This document shows, piece by piece, positions 46,460-54,874 of a stretch of 64,000 bases of DNA (position 1 is the first letter of the stretch; every line of letters starts with the position of its first letter). The notes below the pieces were generated by a model. It searched no databases. It saw only the letters and a program-made list of their open reading frames with translations, and was not told the origin of the DNA. The position numbers were made by a program, and so were the translations under genes. This DNA comes from Bradyrhizobium sp. B097 (lineage in GTDB: Bacteria > Pseudomonadota > Alphaproteobacteria > Rhizobiales > Xanthobacteraceae): contig NZ_CP152412.1 of NCBI RefSeq assembly GCF_038957035.1, positions 7,250,501 through 7,314,500 of the forward strand. Reading direction: 5' to 3'.

Positions 46460-48406
46460 ATGGACACAGGGCAGGCCCAGCGAGGCATCACCATTGCTCC
46501 CGAAGCTTCCGAGCGAGCCCATCGGCAAGGTTGCCTGTGCGGTCTCACCCGGGCAGCAACAGAGTGGGTCGGAGCATTGACCAGAGCGCGCGCCCCCGCC
46601 GCCGATCCTGCCGGCAATCCAACGAACGCTGCGGGCCCCGCCGCCAGAGAGCGGTCGCTGGACCAGCTCCTGGAGGGTTGGGCTGCCGAAGAGGGGCAGG
46701 GCGAACACGAAGACCGGCAAGAGGCAGTCAGACGAACGAGAGCTTTGCGGGACGCGGCAGCCAACGTGGATGTGCCGCCGTGGCTGGAGCTTTCATCGCT
46801 ATCCTTGACCAGCTTGTCCGCCGCGTTCCCAGCCGGACTCCTGCGCCTGACCGTCGACGACAATCAGCTGACCAGCCTGCCAGCTCCCCTTCCCGCCGAT
46901 CTGCGGCGACTCTCCGCCATCAGCAACCGGCTAACTAGCCTGCCCGCCGCCCTTCCGATCGGGCTCCAACGTCTAACTGTCGGCGACAATCAGCTGGGCA
47001 GTCTGCCCAATACTCTTCCGACAACGCTTCGGGAGCTCGACGCCAGCGGCAACCGGCTGACCGGCCTGCCCGACCTCCCGGCTGGGCTTCGGCGCCTGAA
47101 CGTCGATGACAATCAGCTCGACAGTCTGCCCGATAACCTTCCGGCGACGCTTCGGGTGCTCAACGCTCGCGACAACCGGCTGACCAGTTTGCCCGACATC
47201 CTCCCGGCTGGGATCCGGCAGCTCGATGCCGGCCGTAATCGGCTGACCACGGTGCCCGAAACGCTCCCAGTCGGGCTCAATTGGCTCAACGTTGGCGGTA
47301 ACGAGCTGACGAGCTTGCCTAACACCTTCCCCGCTGGGCTCGTAACTCTCTTCGCCGACCACAACGAGCTGACCAGCCTGCCTGAGACCTTGCTGACGCA
47401 GCTCGGCGCTGAGTGCACCATTGATCTGGACGAGAATCCGCTGCCCGAGCGGGTGCGGACCAATCTGGCGGCAGTCATCAATACTGCGGGCTATGCCGGC
47501 CCGCGGGTCTACTTCTCGATGGGCGAAGGAGCGGCGCACGGTCAGGCGCGGCCGCTGGCCGAGGCAGTCGGCGACTGGCTTACGGACGAGCCGGCAACGG
47601 TAGCCGCCTGGCAAGGCTTCGCCGATGAGCCGGGCGCCCAGCAATACTCACAATTCCTCGACCGGCTGCGAGGCACTGTGAGCTATGGCAATGCCGTGTT
47701 CCGGGAGACGGTGGCGGAGGATCTGGAGCAAACGGCGACCAGGCCGCAATTGCGCGAGCAATACTTTCAGCTGGCCATCGGAGCGAGTGCGAGCTGCGAG
47801 GATCGGATCACTTTGACCTGGAACGACATGCAGACCGCACGCCTGAACGCCGATGTGGAGGACGGGGCCTATGACGAGCGGCTCGACGAGCTCCTGCAGC
47901 AGGGCCGCGTCATGTTCCGCCTGGACGCGTTGGAAGGGATTGCGCGCGACAAGGTCAGCTCGCTCCGCTTCGTCGACGAGATCGAGGTCTATCTCGCCTA
48001 TCAGGTCAAGCTGCGCGAGCCACTGCAGCTGTGGCACATCGCCCCGACCATGCGTTTTTTCGCCGTCTCCCACGTCACCGAGGACGACATTGCCGCCGCC
48101 GAGACGTCGGTGCGAAACCAGGAGGCGACGGGATTCGCCGACTATCTGGCAACCCGCTGGCAACCCTGGGAGACGGTGGTGAGCCGCATTGCGCCGCAGG
48201 CCCATGAAGCAATGAAGAACCGGCTCCTCGCTGCGATGGGCGGCGAGTTCGATAGCCGCCTGGCGCAAGGGCTTGCCGAGCGCGGCCTGACCGGCGACGA
48301 GGATGCCGAGCGGGAGCTCGGCGCTCAGATCAGCAAGGAAATCGCCCGCGAGATCAAGGGCGCGCTGATGCATCGCGTGCTCGCAGACCGCGGCCTCGCG
48401 CTGTGA
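46460..48406 (+). CDS. nopM: NopM/IpaH-type effector: LRR-NEL E3 ubiquitin ligase
   Basis: A 648-residue protein. An Ala/Arg-rich N-terminal region (about residues 1-110) probably holds the secretion signal. About nine to ten leucine-rich repeats follow (residues about 115-325, unit pattern LxxLxVxxNxLTSLPxxLPxxL), and then an NEL ligase domain. The catalytic Cys lies in GASASCEDRITLTWNDM (CxD motif, near residue 450). Further NEL blocks include ARLNADVEDGAYDERL and FVDEIEVYLAYQVKL. Family members enter host cells by the type III system and ubiquitinate host proteins; NopM of rhizobia affects nodulation. Transcription from the tts box at 46127 is inferred. Frame intact; the exact NopM subgroup is not assigned. 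Confidence 0.85.
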   Translation: MDTGQAQRGITIAPEASERAHRQGCLCGLTRAATEWVGALTRARAPAADPAGNPTNAAGPAARERSLDQLLEGWAAEEGQGEHEDRQEAVRRTRALRDAAANVDVPPWLELSSLSLTSLSAAFPAGLLRLTVDDNQLTSLPAPLPADLRRLSAISNRLTSLPAALPIGLQRLTVGDNQLGSLPNTLPTTLRELDASGNRLTGLPDLPAGLRRLNVDDNQLDSLPDNLPATLRVLNARDNRLTSLPDILPAGIRQLDAGRNRLTTVPETLPVGLNWLNVGGNELTSLPNTFPAGLVTLFADHNELTSLPETLLTQLGAECTIDLDENPLPERVRTNLAAVINTAGYAGPRVYFSMGEGAAHGQARPLAEAVGDWLTDEPATVAAWQGFADEPGAQQYSQFLDRLRGTVSYGNAVFRETVAEDLEQTATRPQLREQYFQLAIGASASCEDRITLTWNDMQTARLNADVEDGAYDERLDELLQQGRVMFRLDALEGIARDKVSSLRFVDEIEVYLAYQVKLREPLQLWHIAPTMRFFAVSHVTEDDIAAAETSVRNQEATGFADYLATRWQPWETVVSRIAPQAHEAMKNRLLAAMGGEFDSRLAQGLAERGLTGDEDAERELGAQISKEIAREIKGALMHRVLADRGLAL

Positions 48407-49277
48407 AGCGCGCCGTTCAATCAGGAGACATTACTAAGTCTTGACCAGGCTCCGATCATTGGCCTGCTGGAACCTTAACGAACCGTGCCGCGCGCCGCCG
48501 CACCATGAGGCAAGGATTCTGCAACACAGAGCTTCATTGCTTTGTTGAGGCTGTTTTCATCGCATGTACGTCATGCGCGCGCCTTCCGGAGGCTCTAACC
48601 TGGTGGCAGCGCTTCAATATGAAGGAAGACACGCCGGTCCTCTGAGTCGAGCTTGATGAATCCCAAGCCACTCTCGACCCATCGACCCCGCTTCGTCACC
48701 GTTCCTGATAGCCTTGATTTCAACTTCCTCCCTATCGGAGCTCAAACCCTGGCGTATCACGCTTGCCATTTGCGTCCCCGGGGCCGCGGCTCGCCATGAC
48801 CGAGTATCACCGCCGAGCGCCTGCGGCCGATGCGAGCGCCCATTGCCTTTGGTCGCATAGAGATCCCGTATTTTGTAGCGGACAGTGCCGACAAAGCAGG
48901 GAGCTGCACGTATGCCGTAGGCGCGACCGTCGCCGCAGTCATCCGGCTGATCGTCAAGACGAACAGCGCATCGATCACACGGGACGCACGCCGCGAAGAA
49001 GGTCGGCAAATAGGGGGATCGTGGCGCGCCCAAATGCCGGCTTTTTCGGACGATCGATGGGCCAAGACCCCCTCACCGGTCGACACCCACCAATCTCGCA
49101 AACCGTTGGATCTCGCCCGCAGTGACAGGACCACGTCGTCCACCCACGACCCGGGGACGCGCCCTTAGGATCAGCCTCGATCCGCGGGACCTTTGGGATG
49201 AAAAGGTCGGGAGCAAATCCAACTTTTCGATTTTTTACCAAACCACTTAGATGGCTTAATAAAGATGGACGTCAGGC
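48407..49277. other. About 870 bp without a supported gene
   Basis: A minus-strand frame of 128 codons (49143-48757) and its neighbours show no recognisable domain. No secretion-related or RNA element was identified. Confidence 0.4.
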
Positions 49278-49341
49278 TATTCAACCCATCATAGGGGGTT
49301 GAATAATGGATAATTCAGAAATATAAACCCATCAAAGTGGG
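49278..49341 (+). promoter_or_regulatory. Paired HipB-type operators upstream of hipA
   Basis: TATTCAACCC (49278-49287) and GGGTTGAATA (49296-49305) are perfect inverted arms separated by eight bases (ATCATAGG). A second, weaker site, AACCC-ATCAAAGT-GGGT (about 49326-49342), has the same eight-base spacer and overlaps the hipA start region. The E. coli HipB operator also has arms with an eight-base spacer. Confidence 0.65.
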
Positions 49342-49349
49342 TGCATAAA

Positions 49350-50684
49350 ATGAACCTGACTATCCAAGCTTTCTTCGATGGAGAGTGGCACGACGCCGCC
49401 GTCGTAGAGATCGAAAAGCCCGAGCTGGGGCATAAGGGATCTTCGAAGACGAGCTACGAACTCGAGTACTTCGCGGAGCATGCCGCCATCGCTTTGGCGG
49501 ACGGAAAGACCCTGCGGGATCTGCGCGCGTATTCAATCGCTGCACCGGTCGATCTCGACGACCGATACGCCGACACTTGGCCGGCATTCATTCTGGATTT
49601 CATCCCGCAAGGGCGGCAAGCCAGACGAATCGCAGAGTTCATGCAACTCGATCCGAATGCCGCCTCGACCGAAATCGAACTACTCAAAAGGTCCGCCGGC
49701 GCCCCCGTTGGAAATCTTCGCGTCAAGGAGGCTCATCTTCTGGAGGTCGAGCGGGTCGCCAAGATGACGCCCGTCGGCGTGACCATGGAAGACATCCTGA
49801 GCCGCGACGCGACCTTCCTCGAAGTCGCGGATCACTTCTCGATGCTGGCGTCCGGATCGTCGGGTCTTCAAGGAGATTGGCCGAAGGTCGCGCTCACTCA
49901 GTCGAAGGATGGTCTTTGGTATCCTGCTCCGATGGTGGAAGATCAGGACGCGCGCGCCCATGTCATCACCAAGCTCCTGCGGAGCACCGAACCCACCGAC
50001 AAGCGCATCCTCGAGGCCGAAGCCGGCTATCTGAAGGTCGCCAAGGATTTCGGCCTGAACGTCGAAGGCGAAAACACCTACGGCGACGCAGTGCTGGTCA
50101 TTCCCCGCTTCGATCGCCTAGTCACCGACCAAGGACTGGTACGCTATGGCCAGGAAAGCCTCATATCGGCGCTCGGCGTAGCCGAGTTCGGCGCGCGAGC
50201 CCGGCATGAGACCTACATCAAGCTCATTCAAGATGTTTCGGCGGATCCCTTCGAGGATACGGTCGAATACATACTGCGGGACATCCTCAACCTTGCGATG
50301 GGAAATCCGGACAATCACGGCCGGAATACCGCGCTCAGGAAGTTCCCGGACGGACGCGTCCGGCTGTCTCCGCTGTTCGACTTCTGCCCCATGAAGATCG
50401 ACGCGGCCGCGATCCCCAGATCCACGACTTGGGAATGCATGAGGATGAAGAACCGGGACACGAACCCCGATTGGCGCGAAGTCTGCGAGGTCGTAGCCGC
50501 TCCGAGCGTTCCCGCCGGACGCTTGATGGAGCGTCTGGCGGCGAAGGAGAGCCTGCTGCGTGCCCTCCCCGATCTCGCAACTCAGCACAAGGTACCGGAG
50601 TCGGTCGTGAAGAACGCAATCGTCAGAAACGTCGAAATGGCGGATGGCGTCGCAAAGTTGCGCAGCCTTCCCGCCCAGGGGTGA
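49350..50684 (+). CDS. hipA: HipA-family Ser/Thr kinase toxin
   Basis: A protein of about 444 residues. GSSGLQGDWPKVALTQS is the ATP-binding Gly loop of HipA (usually S.GG..PK). The catalytic loop is LNLAMGNPDNHGRNTAL (N..D.H..N) and the metal Asp lies in RLSPLFDFCPM (DFG-like). HipA kinases phosphorylate aminoacyl-tRNA synthetases (GltX in E. coli) and induce persistence. The start is the ATG at 49350; a GTG three codons upstream lies inside operator 2. The HipB-like gene follows immediately, the reverse of the usual hipB-hipA order. Intact. Confidence 0.75.
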   Translation: MNLTIQAFFDGEWHDAAVVEIEKPELGHKGSSKTSYELEYFAEHAAIALADGKTLRDLRAYSIAAPVDLDDRYADTWPAFILDFIPQGRQARRIAEFMQLDPNAASTEIELLKRSAGAPVGNLRVKEAHLLEVERVAKMTPVGVTMEDILSRDATFLEVADHFSMLASGSSGLQGDWPKVALTQSKDGLWYPAPMVEDQDARAHVITKLLRSTEPTDKRILEAEAGYLKVAKDFGLNVEGENTYGDAVLVIPRFDRLVTDQGLVRYGQESLISALGVAEFGARARHETYIKLIQDVSADPFEDTVEYILRDILNLAMGNPDNHGRNTALRKFPDGRVRLSPLFDFCPMKIDAAAIPRSTTWECMRMKNRDTNPDWREVCEVVAAPSVPAGRLMERLAAKESLLRALPDLATQHKVPESVVKNAIVRNVEMADGVAKLRSLPAQG

Positions 50685-50689
50685 TCGAT

Positions 50690-50995
50690 ATGCCCCGATG
50701 GCGTAAACCCACCAAAGAGGAAATCCGCGATCGTCGCGCGGCGGTCTCGGCGAAAGCGCGGGCGGGAGAGTTGCGGCTTCCCCACGCGGTCGCGGAGATG
50801 CGGCATGCCCTCGGACTATCGCAACCTGAGTTCGCGAAGCTTTTCAAGATGACGACGCGTCAAGTCGCCGAGATCGAGCGCGGCGTGGCGAATCCGACCT
50901 CCGAGACGCTTCAGAAGATCGGGCGCGCGTTCGGCTTCCAGATCGGCTTCGTGCCGATCACGTCTTCCAGGCCTGCGCGGAACGCGCAAGCATGA
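50690..50995 (+). CDS. hipB: HipB-like XRE antitoxin/repressor
   Basis: A 101-residue protein with a basic N-terminus and an XRE helix-turn-helix (MRHALGLSQPEFAKLFKMTTRQVAEIERGVANPT) followed by a helix (TLQKIGRAFGFQIGFVPI). It begins five bases after the hipA stop. It probably binds HipA and the two operators in front of hipA. Its placement downstream of the toxin is unusual. Confidence 0.7.
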   Translation: MPRWRKPTKEEIRDRRAAVSAKARAGELRLPHAVAEMRHALGLSQPEFAKLFKMTTRQVAEIERGVANPTSETLQKIGRAFGFQIGFVPITSSRPARNAQA

Positions 50996-51118
50996 TCGCT
51001 CTCGGCCCGGAGGGCCGAGCTTCCCCCGTGCGAGAGCGGGCAGCCGGCCTGATCCCGTTCCTGCGGCGACCGGCAGCAGCAGCACCGCCACCATCATGGA
51101 GGTGTCGGAACGCGATGA

Positions 51119-51625
51119 TTGCGGCGATCATCGCGGTCCATCACGGGTCTTGCTTGCGTGATAGATCGCCCAGGCTACAACGCACGATATGCACAGAAGG
51201 ATTCGGGCCAACGATGGATGCTTTTCAAGAGTGCCTTCAACATCGCCGCCGAGCGCGCGGCAAAATACGCACGACCGATAGGGTATCGCCTTCGCGTTTC
51301 GCCTGAGCGGTGCAACAAGCCCGAAGACGCGCTGATCAAGGGGTACTATGACGATTTGCGAACGAAGGGACCTCCATTCGCGGTCGACACGTCGGACAAG
51401 TATGCACCCTTGACGGCCGAGCAGTTCAGGGAAACGCTTTACGAACTGAAGCCAAAGAAGAAGTCGTCTCCGATGGCGCAATTCGCTGATCTATTCCTTT
51501 GGCCAATGTGCGTCGGCGGATATCACGCGAGCAATCGACCGTTCCAGCGTTTGATGGAGGACGGGAAACTGATTGAGTGCAGAATGGCGTCGGAAGAGTG
51601 GCCTATGCTCGCGACGAAGTATTAG
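51119..51625 (+). pseudogene. DUF3800 protein, C-terminal fragment
   Basis: The frame encodes ITGLACVIDRPGYNARYAQK, SPERCNKPEDALIKGYYDDL, DTSDKYAPLTAEQF and PMAQFADLFLWPMCVGGYHA, the C-terminal two thirds of DUF3800 proteins (an RNase H-like fold with acidic residues). A stop codon (51116-51118) immediately precedes it, so the N-terminal strand with the first catalytic Asp is missing. It is a relic, or a start lost by rearrangement. Confidence 0.65.
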
Positions 51626-51976
51626 TGTTTCGAGGGCATCAAACGTAGGCCCTGAACCACAAACGCCCAAGCATTTCTGCTCGGGCGGAAGGGCGGCCAC
51701 ACGCGATGACCTCGTAGGCTAAGCCTACTATTAGGATGGATTCCAACGCTTGATAGTCAACCGGGAAATTTTCACTTCTCAGCAGAACGTTTTAGCGAAT
51801 TGCTAAATCGGGCCGATATTGCGTCCCTCGAGACCGGGCCGACGCGACATTTGGATCGCGCCACCAGCGAAGCCGGCGGCTTACCTGGCGTGGAAGGAGG
51901 CTATCCAACTGATCGGCCCGGCATCCCGCCTCGCGCATGTGCGTCCAAGCGTTTGCGTTCGCCACTGCGGATACGC
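51626..51976. other. Convergent intergenic region
   Basis: It contains a small perfect palindrome, GTAGGCT-A-AGCCTAC (51714-51728), that might be part of a terminator, but with no T-run. Nothing else was recognised. Confidence 0.4.
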
Positions 51977-53344
51977 CTATCGAAGGTCGTAAAACGGCTT
52001 CTTGAAGGCGTCGGTCAGCCCTGCTTTGATCGATTCGAGCTCGGACAGTGCGGCGGCGATCGTCATCCAGGGCGGAGAAGCATACGTCCCGTCTCCATGC
52101 CGGCGTGCAGCGATATCGTGCGCAATAGCGCGCCGCTCCGCCTCTTCGAGCAGATGCGGGCTCTCGAAGTAGATCAGTCGCCGCCCTAGGCGTTTCAGGC
52201 GCACATCTTGGAAGCGATGGACCAGGTCCGACCTCGCCTCCCACGGGAGGCCGTGAAATCGCCGGCACAACTCGGCGTCGGCGTCGGAAAAGAAGGCGCC
52301 GCCGTAGATCTGCTCCTCGACGTGATTGGAGGACGCATAGGTCGGCTCGAGGGTTGCCGCCGCCCGGGTGAGGGCAGCCATGAATTCGGGATCGCCGCGA
52401 ACCGACGATGCTCGTCGCGCGCACTCGTCTTCGGTCAGATCGAGAAAGCGGTCGGCGTCGATGTCCCATAACGGGTATAGCAGGGGCGAGGCATTGACCT
52501 TCAGCCGCCGAACCGGCCGGGGCTCCTCTGTCATGCGGGCGGCAAGTTCGCCGTCGTCGAGCTTGCGCAAAGCGTCGATGTCGCTTGCGAGGTCGAGGCA
52601 ATAATGCGCGTTCGCGTCGCGGGGGCTGATGCCGACCCTCGTGAGGAAATGCATGACCTGCGGGCGCCCGAAGTAGTCGAAATACGCGAATGCGTCCTCG
52701 TCGCGGACGAAGTCGATCACCGCCGCTTTCGAGGAGAAGCGCAGGAATGTCGACCAGAGATCGGGCGCGCCGGCGCGCACCAGTCTGCAAAGTCCGAGCA
52801 TGGTATCGACATCGGCCGCCGCGTCGTGGACTTTGTGCGACACGATGCCGTTCGCCGCAGCGACGGCACCAAGACGATGAGTGGGACGCCCGTCGGACTC
52901 GAGGCCGGCATGCACCACGGAAGGATAAAGAGTCGTTGCGGCCCGCATCAGGTTGAGGACGTCGGCGCGGGCATTGCCGTTCGTATTGGTCAGGAAGATT
53001 GGATGCAGGCAGTGATAGAACGCCTGCCGCAGAAATTCCTCATCGAATCGGATCGAATTGTATCCGAGGAACGTCGCGGGGCACCACGAAGCGAGCGCAT
53101 CGACGACCTCGCACATCATGGAATAGTGCGACTGCCTCGAGGGGCTGCTGGCCTCGGCGAGCGTATGGCCGGTGACGAGCAACGCCTGCGGCGACGGAAC
53201 GACATGGGGCATGAGACGCGACTTCGTCTCCAGTCGGTGGGTCTCATTGAGATCGACGTCGGTTCTGACAGCGGCGAATTGGAGTATCTGGTCGAAGCGC
53301 CTGTTCAACCCGGACGTTTCGAGATCGTAGAGGATGAAGGCCAC
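51977..53344 (-). CDS. Exonuclease I-like (DnaQ-fold) 3'-5' exonuclease
   Basis: A 455-residue protein. The N-terminus FILYDLETSGLNRRFDQILQFAAV is the ExoI motif (DxE). TFLGYNSIRFDEEFLRQAFY and SHKVHDAAADVDTMLGL (HxxxxD) complete the DEDD exonuclease core. The remaining 250 residues resemble the SH3-like and helical parts of ExoI (SbcB). Expected activity: degradation of single-stranded DNA 3' to 5'. The start is 13 bp downstream of the ImmA-type protease gene, so it belongs to the same operon and may be a defence effector controlled by it rather than the housekeeping SbcB. Confidence 0.75.
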   Translation of the reverse strand: MAFILYDLETSGLNRRFDQILQFAAVRTDVDLNETHRLETKSRLMPHVVPSPQALLVTGHTLAEASSPSRQSHYSMMCEVVDALASWCPATFLGYNSIRFDEEFLRQAFYHCLHPIFLTNTNGNARADVLNLMRAATTLYPSVVHAGLESDGRPTHRLGAVAAANGIVSHKVHDAAADVDTMLGLCRLVRAGAPDLWSTFLRFSSKAAVIDFVRDEDAFAYFDYFGRPQVMHFLTRVGISPRDANAHYCLDLASDIDALRKLDDGELAARMTEEPRPVRRLKVNASPLLYPLWDIDADRFLDLTEDECARRASSVRGDPEFMAALTRAAATLEPTYASSNHVEEQIYGGAFFSDADAELCRRFHGLPWEARSDLVHRFQDVRLKRLGRRLIYFESPHLLEEAERRAIAHDIAARRHGDGTYASPPWMTIAAALSELESIKAGLTDAFKKPFYDLR

Positions 53345-53357
53345 GTTGGACGTCCGC

Positions 53358-53873
53358 CTACGGCCTTGCGAGCCTGAGCTGGATTGCGGCGAGACTGACG
53401 CGGAAGCGCTTCGCTATGCTGATGAGATAGTCGTCGTCCTGGATGTCGCGGGACGATTCTGCCAGCACCTGTCGGACGAGCCGCTCCGGCATCAGAAGTT
53501 CGGAAGCGAATGCGTTCGCCTGAATTTCGAGAGGATCGATGCCTTCCGCCGAAACAGAGTCGCGCGGGAGGAAATTCCTGCCCTTATCGACCAGAACCGT
53601 CGCTTCAAGCTTCGACCGATGCAACACCACGTGAGCCAATTCGTGCGCGATCGTGAAGCGCTGTCGGTTCGGATGATGGTTCGAATTGACTCCGATGACC
53701 GGCTTGCCGTCCCGGATGAACGCCATCCCCGACAATTCGTCGTCGAAAGGCGTGTATTCCACGCGAGCTCCCAGAGCCTTCACAAGCTTCTCCACCGGAA
53801 CCGGCGGTGCCTTCAGTCCGAGTTTGTTGACCAGGGAACGCGCTTGCGCTCTCGCCTCTTCCAGTTCGCTCAT
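53358..53873 (-). CDS. ImmA/IrrE-type zinc metallopeptidase
   Basis: A 171-residue protein with RFTIAHELAHVVLHR (HExxH) and DPLEIQANAFASELLMPERLV (third ligand Glu plus the conserved ANxFA.ELLMP block), typical of ImmA/IrrE proteases. These cleave XRE repressors to derepress mobile elements or stress genes. It overlaps the XRE gene upstream by four bases, the classic repressor-protease pair. Confidence 0.85.
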   Translation of the reverse strand: MSELEEARAQARSLVNKLGLKAPPVPVEKLVKALGARVEYTPFDDELSGMAFIRDGKPVIGVNSNHHPNRQRFTIAHELAHVVLHRSKLEATVLVDKGRNFLPRDSVSAEGIDPLEIQANAFASELLMPERLVRQVLAESSRDIQDDDYLISIAKRFRVSLAAIQLRLARP

Positions 53874-54202
53874 TTTCGGCCACCGCCCGTCCGTCTGACG
53901 TACTGCTCGATCTGCGCCCGCTGCGCCTCACTCACGTCGCTGCCCTCGATCATAAGCGGACCGCTCGACTGCTCGAACGAAAAATTGCTCGGGACGAGGT
54001 CGGTGATCGACTCAGCCTTTAAGGCCGAGGCCAACCGATAGATCTGGTGAAGCATGATCTTCTGGCGTCCCCGCTCGATGTTCGCCAGCGAAGCTCTCGT
54101 GAGACCGATCTGATCGGCGACCTCCGACTGTTTGAGCCGAAGCTTCTTCCGCCTCGCCGCCAGGCCGGCACCGACGATCCTGTAGATCTCCAAATCAGCC
54201 AT
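53870..54202 (-). CDS. XRE-family repressor paired with ImmA
   Basis: From the ATG at 54202, a protein of about 110 residues with a canonical helix-turn-helix (LAARRKKLRLKQSEVADQIGLTRASLANIERG) and IYRLASALKAESITDLVP. The longer frame to 54295 includes promoter DNA and is unlikely. It is likely to repress its own operon and perhaps the divergent ubiquitin-like operon, whose promoter shares the same 174-bp gap. Confidence 0.8.
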   Translation of the reverse strand: MADLEIYRIVGAGLAARRKKLRLKQSEVADQIGLTRASLANIERGRQKIMLHQIYRLASALKAESITDLVPSNFSFEQSSGPLMIEGSDVSEAQRAQIEQYVRRTGGGRK

Positions 54203-54376
54203 GACGCGAGAGAATCGCAATTCGATTCCCGCGTCAATCCTGCAAACATATTTGTGCTTAATACAAACATTGCCAATATTTAATGTTATCGACATAAATC
54301 TTTTGTCGAAATCCCGCTAGGCTGGTGGCTTGGTTCGGGTGCCGATTCCGGAGCGCCCGCGGAAACGGAGTCGATC
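54203..54376. promoter_or_regulatory. Divergent promoter region with inverted repeats
   Basis: An A/T-rich gap between the XRE operon and the ubiquitin-like operon. TCGACA (54289-54294) and TGTCGA (54304-54309) are perfect inverted arms with nine bases between. CAAACATATTTGTG (about 54243-54256) is a weaker dyad. These are candidate binding sites for the XRE protein. Confidence 0.5.
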
Positions 54377-54874
54377 ATGCACGATCACGGAAATAAGGGC
54401 GCCGACCGGCTGGACCGTGAGGCAAAGGAACTCGAACGGGAAGCCGGGCGGTTGGAAGAGACCGCTCACTCGATCGAGGAACACGCCCATGATCTCGAGC
54501 GGCGAGCTCGCGAACTTGAAGAAGAAGCCCGTCGCGAGCGGGACCACGGGAACGACGACCACGGCAACGACGACCATGGTCACGACCAGGGCGGCGACCA
54601 CGATCACGGTCACCACGTGAAGATCACGATGGTGGTCAACGGTCAGCCGGTCACGATCAAGGCCACCGAGCAGGAGAAACTCTCCGAGGTCCGGCAGCGC
54701 GCCCTGACCGAAACCCAGAACCTGGCCCAGCCGCCGGAGAACTGGGAAATCAAGAACGAGGCCGGCACGGTGCTGGACCCCGACAAGCGCGTCGGCCACT
54801 ATCACTTCGGCAAGGAGGTTACGCTCTTCCTCAGCCTGAAGGCGGGAGCCGCTGGTGCTGCCGCAGGTCGTTGA
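54377..54874 (+). CDS. Ubiquitin-like protein with N-terminal coiled coil and His/Asp linker
   Basis: A 165-residue protein. Residues about 8-55 form a coiled coil (REAKELEREAGRLEETAHSI). Residues about 56-80 are a His/Asp/Gly linker (HGNDDHGNDDHGHDQGGD). Residues about 81-158 are a beta-grasp ubiquitin-like domain (HHVKITMVVNGQPVTIKATE; WEIKNEAGTVLDPDKRVGHY; EVTLFLSLKAG), resembling DUF2604/multi-ubiquitin domains. The tail reads GAAGAAAGR, without a terminal Gly-Gly, so processing by the JAB protease of the operon may expose the reactive end, or the end is unusual. It is followed by E2, JAB and E1 genes, so it is the modifier of a bacterial ubiquitin-like conjugation system. Confidence 0.75.
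   Translation: MHDHGNKGADRLDREAKELEREAGRLEETAHSIEEHAHDLERRARELEEEARRERDHGNDDHGNDDHGHDQGGDHDHGHHVKITMVVNGQPVTIKATEQEKLSEVRQRALTETQNLAQPPENWEIKNEAGTVLDPDKRVGHYHFGKEVTLFLSLKAGAAGAAAGR

Noticed and set aside
48757..49143. 128-codon minus-strand frame downstream of the effector
   Set aside because: No domain, no tts box and no secretion-type N-terminus; cannot be supported as a gene.
51714..51728. Perfect short palindrome GTAGGCT-A-AGCCTAC
   Set aside because: Too short and without a T-run to call a terminator, and not close to a promoter; possibly chance.
53870..54295. Longer version of the XRE gene starting at 54295
   Set aside because: The extra N-terminal 31 residues read through the A/T-rich dyad region and do not look like protein; ATG 54202 gives a normal XRE start.
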